DNA from: Gari tellinella
Lineage: Eukaryota > Mollusca > Bivalvia > Cardiida > Psammobiidae
Direction: 5' to 3'
Length of the DNA: 64,000 nucleotides
Assembly: GCA_922989275.2 (NCBI GenBank)
Contig: OV277871.1
Location: forward strand, 33,614,693 to 33,678,692
Shown one piece after another: positions 31,201-43,200 of the stretch. The notes below the pieces were generated by a model. That model worked only from the letters and a program-made list of their open reading frames with translations. It was not told the DNA's origin and searched no databases. Within the stretch, counting starts at the first letter, position 1. Each line of letters begins with the position of its first letter. A program made the position numbers and the translations under genes.

Positions 31201-34200
31201 AAACCCCTCTAAACCGGATGTTTTTGTTGTCCCCACACATGTCCGGTTTAGAGGGGTTTTACTGTATTTGTCAAGATCTGGAGATACTGAAAACGTTTAC
31301 CTGATCCCATTAGCAGTGTCTTGATGGGCATGGTACATCAACACAGGCTCCAAAATAGGGTCCATCTCTAGCCCCTGTGAGACAGGGGCCTTGTGTGTGT
31401 CCCAAGCCACAACCTTCCCATCATGACAACCTGATATCACGTAGCGACTATCACTGAAATAACAAGTCAGATTTAATATATAGAGCTTGAGATAAGATGG
31501 ATGCAAGCAATACTCAAAATATTTATTTCTACAGCAAAACCAATATTTTGACTAGTCATTAGATTTTAATTCTTTTCTTAACTCTTTCCTCTCTGAAAAT
31601 TTAAATGGACAATTCCGGTTTCCATTTTAGTCTAGTCTATTTCAGACTTTTATGTGTTGTATTTGTCAATGTTTGGCATTATGACAAACAGTGAAGACCC
31701 TGATCAGAGGGCTCCTTTCGGAGCCCTCTAATCTGGGTCTTCACTGTTTGCACAGGACAAGTGTACTATTCACATGTTCACTGTTTGAAAAGGACGCCTA
31801 TATGCGGGACTAGGGTTCAAAGGGTTAAGGACTTCTCACGGTCTGTACTAATTGTAAACTTGATTTAAACATGTATTGCCAAAAACATCCCACTCTAAAT
31901 AATAAAAAATTTACTAGAATTAATTGGAAACTTTAATTGCCAGGGTGAGTATTCAGTGGTGAAGTTAACACAAGTTTGACTGTTATGAAAAAAATTAACA
32001 GGCTACAAAGCTAAGACTAACTTGAATCCACTGTCCAATAAATACGCTTTTCATTCATTACCATTCATTATTATCACTCATTTATTCCTCTACTGAAGAA
32101 AATACATATAGTTCCAACTTGTGAATATGTGTCATGAGAAATATATTCAATATCCTATGGAGACTGTAGCTTAAAGCAGGCTGAAAGTAAAGCAGAATGT
32201 GCCTTAACCCTTTCCCCAATAGAAGCGACTTTTAGCGTATTTAAATTATTCCTCCACTAAAGAAAATAGTTCCAGTTTATACCCTCATGAACAATTACCA
32301 TTACAAGTATTTTATATAGCCTAGCAGATTTTAGCTTAAAGCAGGCTGAAAGTAAAGCAGAATGTGCCTTAAGGCACATTCTGCTTTTCTTTCAACCTGC
32401 TTTAAGTGGTCACCTGTCTTCAAAACTAGAAACATGCTATGAGGTAAAGGGTTAAAGCAGGCTGAAAGTAAAGCAGAATGTGCCTTAAGGCACATTCTGC
32501 TTCACTTCAACCTGCTTAAAGTGGTCATGTGTCTTCAATACTATTAACAAGCTATTGGGTAGCTGATAAAAGAGGGTTTACAATACCTTGTTATGTCAAA
32601 GTACATTCGTTGGTTTGTCTGTACACTTCTAACCATAGTGAACAAGATATGGCCGGGGTTGCGAAGATCCCAGCAAATAATCTCATTGTCCTGTAATATA
32701 AGTAACTATAATATAGGCAAAAAAGTCAAAATCGACCACTTATAACTATGAAAGTATACAATCAATCCCTGGGCTGCCATTTTCTTCTGATTTTCATCCT
32801 AGCAGATGGTAGCTTAAAGAAGATTGAAAGTAAAGCAGAATGTGCCTTAAGGCACATCTGCTTTACTTTCAACCTGCTTTAAGTAGTCACATGTCTTCAA
32901 AACTAGAAACAGACTATGGGGTAAAAGTTAAAGGTAAATTTTGTAAAATTACGTTTGAAAATAGAAAAATTGGAAATCTTAGGATTTTTCATGATCAACT
33001 TATGGCCGCCCTGGTCCAACCTGTTAACGTTGGGAAAATGTTCAGGTGGAACAATAGCGATACAGAAAGCTCCTTTTTTAACCTATTTCCCAATAATAAC
33101 ACCTTTACCTTATTTCTCCACAAAAGAAAATTTTACAGTCATGAATATGTCATAAAGAAAAATTCTATGTCTTAGCAGATAGTAGCTTAAAGCAGACTTC
33201 AAATAGTATTTAACATCTTCAGCGGAAGAAAGTTGGAAGGCATCCAAAATTGTTTATGTGGTGGAAATGGTTAAATATAGAATAGTATTAAGTATGTATT
33301 TCCTGCATTTATTAAGAATGTCTATCCCACTTATTCATGCAAATGTACATACCGCATAGTCGCATACATACTGCATATTATAATTTATATGGTGAAAAGC
33401 ACATGTGCTTTGATTTGGAATCTTGCTGGATACGCTTTAACCCTTTACCCAATAGCCTGTTTCTAGTATCAAAGATAGGAATCAACTTAAAGCAGGTTGA
33501 AATTAAAGCAGAATGCGCCTTAAGGCACATTCTGATTTCTTTCAGCCTGCTTTAAGCTACCACCTGCTTGGATATAGAACATATTTCTTTTGGTACATCT
33601 TTATGACTGTATAAATTGGAATTGTTTTCTACATTGGATGAATAAATTAAAAGCACTAAAAGGGTTAAAGATGGTTTTCATTCCATACATTAATTACATG
33701 TTTGTAATAAGAAGCACAGTAAAACTTCAGACACTACAAAGGTGAGCTAAAAATGCTGTATCTGCTGGGTAATGGGTTTAAACACAAAGCACCAGTTGTA
33801 TACCTTTCTTCCTCCACTGTATAGCTTGGTGCCATCTGGAGAGAAGGTTACTTGAGTAACTCCCCCTTGTTGCCCTTCAAACATACACAACATCTCTCCA
33901 CGGCAGTTATCCTGGTAGAGAGCAACTGAAAAACAAACATACAATCAGGACTCCAGATAACACGGAGTAAACTCAACAATCCCGCATTTTCTTACTCATT
34001 TCACCTCTAAATCCTATGGTGCTACTACTTGTTAGAATTGTCTCAAAGAGATGATTCTAACGAATAGTGGCACCATAGGGTATGTTGAAATAAAGATACA
34101 GTGGAGAATGTGTTATTCTTTCCCAATAAACGCGTTTACGCTAAAACTAATATTTGCAGTGCAAACAGTTTGGAGCCAGATCAGACGCCGGGTAACCCGG

Positions 34201-37200
34201 CGTCTGATCAGGCTCCAAACTGTTTGCCACAAAGATAAACATGAATTATCAGAATTGTCAAAAAGTTGTCATTTTCTACGTTTTAGTGTTTTGCGTTTGC
34301 GTACGTTTGCGTTTAAACGGGAAAGAATAACAGATTCTCCACTGTATCAATTTTGAAAGACTCCCCTTATCTGGAGCCCTTATATCATGTAGTTTAACCT
34401 TTTACTCCATAGCCTGTTTTTTTTAACTTTGATGACAGGTGATCACTTAAAGCAGGTTAAAAGTAAAGCAGGATGCTCCATAAGGCACGTTCTGCTTTAC
34501 TTTCAACTTGTTTTAAGCACCCATCTGCTAGGATATCGGAAATATCTCTTCTGGTGCATATTCATAAATGCATAAAGTGGATCTATTTTCTTTAGTGGAG
34601 GAATGAATTAACGGCATAAATAGGCATATCTATGGGGTAACTGATTTTCAAATGACACAGGAGTTTAAAAATTTTATAGGTTATAATTTTGTTCTATTCT
34701 AGTCACTACTTTACCAATGTATTTGGGTTAGAAGTCAAAGTATTACTTACTACTTCTTGAATAGGAACCAGCTGCATACAAGCCGTGCTCTGATGGACTG
34801 TGTGCTATACAGGAAATAATACCTCGCTGCCCAGCTTTAGCTGTGAAAAAGTACATATAAATTACCATTAGGATAGGAGTAACAGCAATGCAATTAGGTA
34901 CATCAGGGCTCCAGATAAGGGGAGTATTTCAACCAGAAATGGATTATGGGTGTCATAGCCATCTGATGCTCGAATGTTTAAAGTTTAAGTCTAAAAAACA
35001 TCTTGTATCAAAAGCAAATCAATTTTCAGTTTAGAAAAATTATCAAATGAATGGTGAGTCTTAGTCTAGTTATATTAAACTTTAAAACAACCCATCCAAA
35101 CTTTAATCTTGTGATTTGTAGTCAAAACAACTAAGTCCAAGACATGTCAAAAATTGACATAAATTAAAATTATTTTACATTCAAACTTCATAACATCAAT
35201 CTTTAACCCCAAATGAACCTCCATACAAAATTTCATAACCCTAGCACAAATATTAAGCTTTAAAACAATCCGTCCAAAAAAACATTAACCTTGGCCACAC
35301 TCACTCACGCCTGGGGTATGACATTAGCTCTGCTGTTCTACAAACAGGCGAGCTAACAACTAATCTGATTTGTGTGTTAAACCCTATGGTGTCACTACTC
35401 ATTAGAAATTGTCACTTCTAGTCCATTCTAATGAGCAGTGACACCATAGGATTTGGTGCTGAAATGAATGAGAAAACACTTGATTTGTTCAGTTTAATTC
35501 CTCATATCTGGGAGCCTTTTGATTCTGATCAGACAGGGTCTACACTGTTTGCATAGGACAAGCCACTCTTCACATATACACTGTTAAGGACTAGTATATT
35601 CAGTACTAGGATCAATTGGTTACAGTGGAGAATCTGTTATTCTTTCCCGTTTAAACGCAAACGTACGCAAACGCAAAGCGCTAAAACGTAGAAAAGTACA
35701 ACTTTTGGACAATTCTGATATTTCATGTTTATCTTGGTGGCAAACAGTTTGGAGCCTGGTCAGACGCCGGGTTACCCGGGGTCTGATCTGGCTCCAAACT
35801 ATTTGCACTGCAAATAATAGATTTAGCGTAAAAGCGTTTATTGGGAAAGAATAACACATTCTCCACTGTAATTGTTTAAAAACTATGTACAGCCCAAATT
35901 AAAGTTGGCTATTAAAATTTTAAAAGAAATGTAATTTTCTACATCTGATTGCATTCCAGTTTTTGTTTACATAAGAAAGAACACCATATCCCCTATTGTA
36001 CAAGTCCATTGACCAGAACTGGTCAAGCTGAGAAAAAATCCAATACCAAATGTGGGTCTGTTCTGGCACTCTCGCCCTGGTCTGGAGACATCAAACACCC
36101 GGATCATTTTGTTGAACCCACAGAACAGTTTGTTCCCAAATAGATCGAAGGAGATGCTGTGTGCTGCTACAATTTCATCCTGAAACAGAGATATCTCGCA
36201 TGAAACCTTTAACCCTTAGATACCTATTTTATGCATTTAATTTATTCCTACATTGAAGAAAAAAGTTTGAATATATATAATTATTAACTCATTGAGCTCA
36301 AGATACGAGTAAAATTGTCCCTAACAAACAGTTTAGCGGCGAAGTGTACACATGTCCAATGCAAACATTTAGAACAAAAACCAGATCTTAAATGAGCCCT
36401 CTATTTCGGGTCTACATTGCTTGTCATTTTGCAACATAGTGGTAAACATAAACACTTAACTCGTTAATCAGTCTCTTTATACAATCAAACACATGAACCA
36501 TAAGAAATATTTTCTATATACAGTGGAGAATGTGTTATTCTTTCCCAATAAACGTGTTTACGCTAAAACTATTCTTTCCAGTGCAAAAAGTTTGGAGCCA
36601 GATCAGACGCCGGGTAACCCGGCGTCTGATCAGGCTCCAAACTGTTTGCCACCATGATAAACATGAAATATCAGAATTGTCCAAAATTTGTTCTTTTCTA
36701 CCTTTTAGTGCTTTGCGTTTGCGTACGTTTGCGTTTAAACGGGAAAGAATAACGTTTTTTCCACTGTACTAGCAGATGGTACAGCATTCTGAAAATAAGG
36801 CAGTTTGTGCCTTAACCCATTATAATATACATTTGTACTCTTTTAACTCATTCTTTGCAGAAAATAATTCCACTTTATACAGTCATGAATATGTGCCATA
36901 AAAAATAGTTTCTATATCCTAGTAGACCGTTGCTTAAAGTAGGCTGAAAGTAAAGCAGAATGCGCTTTAATCCCTTTCCTTATGGTAGCGACTTTGAGCG
37001 TAGTTAAATTACTCCTCCGCTTAAGAAAATAGTTATCCTAACAGATGTAAGTTAAAGCAGGGTGAAAGTAAAGCAAAGTGTGCCTTAAGGCACATTCTGC
37101 TTTACTTTCAACCTGCCTTAAGTACTAGAAACATGCTATGGGGTAAAGGGTTAAGGCGCATTCTGCGTTAATATCAACCTGCTTTAAGTGGTCACCAGTT

Positions 37201-40200
37201 CTGAAAACTATAAACAGGCTATGTGGTAATGGTTTAAGGCGAACTCTGCTTTACTCTCAATCTGCTTTGAGTGGCAGTCAGTTTTCTAAACTAGAAACAA
37301 GCTATGGGGGAAGGGTTTAAAGGGAGGTAATGCAGTAAGAACCCACTCACCAGATGATCATATGCTCTGTAACTACACCTCAGATCTCCTGTGAAGGCAT
37401 CATACAGGTGAACTGGAGTCTCTTTAGAAGTGACAGCAAGACTGAAAACAAGATTTATATCATTGAGTCCTAGTGATGAGTATACTTGTCCTTTACCAAC
37501 AGTATAAGCAGGGCTCCAGATAAGAGGTAGTTTTTTCAACAAATCCCACATTTTCTCACTATTTTTAGCACCAAATCCTATGGTGTTACTACTCATTAGA
37601 ATCGTCTCGAAGAGACGATTCTAATGAGTAGTGACACCATAGGGTTTAATTCAGAAATAAATATTTTAGTTTTTGAAAAACTACCCTTATCTGGTGCTCT
37701 GTATAAGTGAAAATTATCATTATTGAATACATGTACAGCGCTCTCTCTCTACAATGACACCCAATAGGAGACAAAAAATGCATGTGTTATTCTGAGGGAG
37801 TCGTAATAGGGAGGGAATTCTCTATTGGTTTACATTTGCAAACAGCTTGAATCCAGTTGCTGTTCCCTAAACAAGACAGTTATAGGAGGGAGTCATTGAT
37901 GGGAGGGAGCGCTGTACTATATATAGACTACATACCAGGAGGTTTCTGGCTTGGATGATGACATGAGAGGGAACCAGCAATAATCATACACTGTGTCAGC
38001 CTCCTTCATTTTCAGCACGGGAACCTGTATAACATATGGTATAACATATAACATATGGTACACAATGTATAATAATTATGTATAACATATGGTGTGTTAA
38101 GCAGCCACACAAAAGACAAAGGAATCTTTATTCTTTAAACCCTTTACCTGATAGCCCATTTCTAGCATTGAAGATAAGTGACTACTTAAATCAGGTTGAA
38201 AGTAAAGCAGAATGCGCCTTAAGGCGCATTTTGCTTTACTTTTAACCTGCTTTAAGCTATTATGTGCTTGAATATAGAAAATATTCCCTAAAATATATAT
38301 TCATGACTGATTAAATTGGAACTATTTTCTTCAGCAGATGAATAAATAATATTCGCTAAAAGTCGCTTCTATGGGGGAAAGGGTTAAGATAGGTGTCAGC
38401 TGAACAAAAGTCAAGCAGAAAGCTCTTTTGCTCTGCTTTTTGCAGTGTCTTCAAAGGTAAACATGTTGCTTCAAAGAGGGGTCCCTTAACCCTATACCCA
38501 ATATTCTGACAGATGACCACTTAACCCTATCCCTGATAGAAGCGGCTTTTAGCATGTTTAATTTATTCCTCCACTGAAGAAAATAGTTCAAATTTATAGA
38601 GTCATGAACATATACCATAGAATTATTTTCTGTATCTTAGCTGGTGATAGCTTAAAGTAGGCTGAAAGTAAAGCAGAATGTGCCTTAAGGCGCATTTAAG
38701 GCGCATTCTGCTTTACTTTCAACCGGCTTTAAGTGGCCACATGTTTTCATAACTATAAACAGGCTATTGGGTAAAGGGTTAAAGCAGGTTGAAAGTAAAG
38801 CAAAATGTGCCTGAAGGCACATTCTGCTTTACTTTCATCCTGCTTTAAGCTTCCATCTGCAAGAATATGGAAATTATTTCTTATAATACATAATCCTAAC
38901 TGATTAGATTGGAACTACATATATTTTCTTTAGTGTAGGAATAAATTAAATGCGCTGAAAGGCGCTTCTATTGGGGGAAAGGGTTAACACAGAAAACAGG
39001 CTTTCTATCTAAGAACTGTTTGAACTTGTGCTAAGCAGTCACTCAAAAGAAATATAACCCTTTCCCCCAATAGAATGCATTTTAGTGCATTTAATTTATT
39101 CCTCCCCTGAAGAAAATAGTTCCAATTTATACAGTAATACACATGTACCATTACAAACACATTTTCTATTTTCTATAACCTAGCAGATGGCAGCGCTAAG
39201 CAGGCTCAAAGTAAAGCAGAATGCGCCTAAAAGCGCATTCTGCTTAAAGTGGTCTTATGTCTACAAAACTAGAAACTTTCTATTGGGTAAAGGGTACAGT
39301 GGAGAATCTGTTATTCTTTCCCAATAAACGCGTTTACGCTAAAACTATTATTTGCAATGCAAACAGTCTGGAGCCAGATCAGACACCGGGTAACCCGGCG
39401 TCTGATCAGGCTCCAAACTGTTTGCCACCATGATAAACATGAAATATCAGAATTGTCCAAAAGTTGTTCTTTTCTACATTTTAGTGCTTTGCCTTTGCGT
39501 ACGTTTACGTTTAAACGGGAAAGAATAACAGATTCTCCACTGTAGATACATAGTTACCTGTAAAACTGGCATTTTTTATGCATGGCAAAAATAAGCCAAA
39601 GCTCCAATTAGAAATTTCTGCATTCCTTCTATCTTGCATTAACCCTTTTACTCCATAGTCTGTTTCTAATTTTGAAGACAGATAACACCTTAAATCAGGT
39701 AGAAAGTAAAGCAGAAAAAGCTTTAAGGCCCATTCTGATTTACTGTCAGCCTGCTTCAAGCTAAATCAGCTAGGACATAGAAATATTTTTTATGGTGCAT
39801 ATTCAGGACTGTATAAAGTGGAACTGCTTTCTTCAGTGAAGAAATGATTTGAAGGCATAACAAGAGCTGTCGGAGAACAGCAAAGCTCGCCTATTTAAAC
39901 CTTTCTTAAATAGGTAACTATTAAAAGAAAAGTGTATCAGTACATTGATATTCAAGCCACAGAGAACCTCCATTCAAAATATCAACTTCCTAATGCAAAT
40001 ATGCCATGTAGTATAAGTGCATTCCAACACTTACTCCTTAACTAACTTTGAAGTCCACAAAAGGTAAAATTTTGACTAAATTCAAACTTTAAAAAAATCA
40101 GCCGAAAAACTTAAGTCCACAAAAGGTGAAATTTTGAAAAAAATTCAACTTTCTTTTTAATTTTAACTGCACAAAATCAATGTTCAACCCACAGGGCACC

Positions 40201-43200
40201 TCCAATCCAAATATCAGCTTCCTAATGCAAATATTTCATGATGTATTAGTGCATTACAACACTTACCCCAAAACTTTAACCATGAACAAGAGGGCCAGAA
40301 TGGCCCTTGAGCGCTCACCTGACAATGGTGACACTAGGATGGGTCACGTGATTTCAGAAAAGAAGATTTGTAAAAGGTGACCCCCAGGGCGGGGCCAATT
40401 TTGACCCCAGGGGCAAAATTTGAACAACTAAAATAGAGGACCTGTAAACGATGATATGTGCAAAATATCTTAACTCAGTGTACTATGGTTTCAGACAAGA
40501 AGATTTTTGAAGTTTTCATTGAAAAAATCTATTTTTAGCTCCGGTGACCCAGATATGCAACAGACCAGAACCAATTCATCCATATATGTGAAGGACCTCT
40601 AAAAGTTACATCATGCCAAATATCAAAGCTCTGGTCATATTGGTTCCAGAGAAAAAGATGTTTGAACATTTCACTATATAACTCTATGTAAAACTGTGAT
40701 CCCCTGGGCGGGCCAATTTTGACCCCAGGGACAAAATTTGAACAACTTTGATAGAGGATCTGTTGACGATGCTATGTGCAAAATATCTAAGCTAAGTGTA
40801 CTATGGTTTCAGACAAGAAGATTTTTTAAGTTCTCATGGAAAAAAAATCTATTTTTAGCTTAGGTGACCCAGATATGCAACGGACCGGAACCGATTCAAC
40901 AACATAAGTCAAATACCTCTAGACGTAATACCATGCTAAATATCAAAGCTCTGGACATATTGGTTTCAGAGAAAAAGATGTTTGAACATTTCACTATATA
41001 ACTCTATGTAAAACGTTGACCCCCGGGGCGGGGCCAATTTTGACCCCAGGGGCAAAATTTGAACAACTTTGATAGAGGACCTATAGGTAATGCTATGTGC
41101 AAAATAACTAAGCTCTGGCTCTTGTGGTTTGTGACAAGAAGATTTTTTAAGATTTCCTTATTTTTTCACTTTGGTTGCCATAGCAACCAGAGTTCTGCAT
41201 GGTTTCAAATTCTTTGAACAACTTTGAAAGAGCTTGACCCAAGGAACATTCCTGTGAAGTTTGGTTGCAATCAAGCAAGTGGTTTTGGAGAAGAAGATGT
41301 TTGAAGAAATTGTTGACGCACAACGCACGACGCACAACGCACGACGCCGGACATTGACTGACCACAAAAGCTCACCTTGAGCACTTTGTGCTCAGGTGAG
41401 CTAAAAACCAACGCCGACGTGATTCCATAAGCCCCCCCATTCTCCGAATAGGCGAGCTAAAAATGTGTATATATTGAATTCTGTGTTAAGCAGTTGCTCC
41501 ATTTTTCTTCAGATGAGTGGTCTTTTAGCGCAATATTGACTGTCACTGTACATATTTCCTTACCATTTCCTCTATGACTGTATCTTCCCCATGTTCACAG
41601 TATAACTGTTCTGGTAGGTTGAACACTCTGATCACATTATCACAACTGTTCGTCATCAAACATGTACCATCTGGAGCCCTGAAAACAATTCCATGAAACT
41701 TCACATAGGGTCCAGGGGCCCGGTTTACGAAACGAAACACTGTACAACAAATATTGCCATTGTTGTAAGTCAGATTATGAAATTCTCATTTATTATTTAT
41801 TTCTCCATCTAATCCTGTCTTGTGACAACCTTGTAGAATCATCTTGAAAAGACGATTCCAAATAGATGTCACAAGACAAGATTAGATAGAAAAATCGGAA
41901 ATTACATAAGTTTTAAAGTTTTGATTTATGACCGTATTTGTCGTACGACGTTTCGTAAGATGGGCCCCAGGGCTCCACATAAGAGGGAGTAAACCCAAGT
42001 TTTCCAAACATTTCCCCCTCAATGTCTGTACCAAACCCTAAAGTATGACTACTCATTAGAATTGTCTCTCTGAGACAATTCTAATGAGTGGTCACACCAT
42101 AGGATTTGGTGCAGACATAAAAGTTTTTTAAATACTCCCCTTTACCCCATAGCTAGTTCTGAGTTTTGAAGACAGATAACTATTTAAAGCAGGTTGAAAG
42201 TAAAGCACATTTTACTTTACTTTCAGCTTGCTTATCTGCTGGATAATGTAGAAAATATTTCTTATGGTACATATTCATGACTGAATGAAGTTGAAACTAT
42301 TTTCCTCAGTAGATGAATAAATTAAAGGTGTAAAAATGCATATTTATGGGGTAATGGGTTAACCCTTTACCCAATAACCTATTTATAATATTAAAGACAG
42401 GTGATCACTTAAAGCAGGTTGAAAGTAAAGCAGAATGTGCCTCAAGGCACATTCTGCTTTACTTTCAGCCTGCTTTAAACTACCATCTGTTAGGCTACAT
42501 AAAAATATTTGTTATGGTATTTGTTTATGAGGGTATAAACTGGAACTATTTTCTTCAGCGGAGGAATAAATTAAATACGCTAAAAGTCGCTTCTATAAGG
42601 GAAAGGGTTAACTGTATGTCAGATTATTCTTACCATTTGCAACCTTTGAGGTAATTAGAATTCTCCTCGTTTTTGTAGCAACTCCATGCCCCTGTCAGTT
42701 TCTTTGGCATTTCATTAAAGCTGAAAACTGACATCTCACTGAAAATAAACCAGGGCTCCAGATAAGGGGAGTATTTCAAAAACTAAAATCTTTATTTCTG
42801 CTTTAAACCCTATGGTGTCACTACTCATTAGAATCGTCTCAAAGAGACGATTCTAATGAGTAGTAACACCATAGGATTTAGTGCTGTATAAGTGAGAAAA
42901 TGTTCAATTTGTTTCAATAACTACCCCTTATCTGGAGCCCTGATGGTATACTGAATAAAGAAAGACGTGGCATCAAACTCATTGGCATAACAATTCTATA
43001 CTTTGCAAAAAGGGTATGTTTGACTTAAACAAAATTGAAACCTGAAAATAGAAATATAAATAAGTTTATTTAAATCAAACCAATTTAGAGTTTTCAAAAT
43101 AGGACTTAACTGTGTACATGAACAGTCCAAACTCGATCCTTCAAACATACCCACATTTCAAAGTTAAAACCTGGCTAAATGAAAGGCGTTAAAGGCGTAT

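Larger units (their letters stand above)
25279..31300 (-). other. WRAP53 intron 13
   Basis: 6.0 kb. It contains a family D copy (about 25318-25500), the A and B MITEs listed separately, family C pieces (26082-26160, 26396-26461 and 31072-31140, cores AAAGCAGNNTGAAAGTAAAG), a Tigger-like fragment at 26829-26900 (ACAGTAAAACCCCTCTAAAT), and the 4.07-kb TIR element. Confidence 0.7.
31454..32586 (-). other. WRAP53 intron 12
   Basis: About 1.1 kb, made largely of MITEs: family B (31578-31828), family C pieces from about 32040 and a full family C copy at 32204-32455 flanked by a 37-bp duplication. Confidence 0.75.
38025..41563 (-). other. WRAP53 intron 6
   Basis: 3.5 kb, largely family C copies (38135-38386; 38484-38986 with a nested copy; about 39058-39295; 39640-39860), one family A copy and one family F element, detailed separately. 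39860-40280 is AT-rich with two similar ~230-bp blocks (CCTCCANTCAAAATATC...). Confidence 0.7.
41679..42633 (-). other. WRAP53 intron 5
   Basis: It consists of a family H MITE (41715-41968), a family D copy (41968-42140), a family C copy (about 42138-42360) and a full family C copy (42359-42611). Almost no unique sequence is left. Confidence 0.75.
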
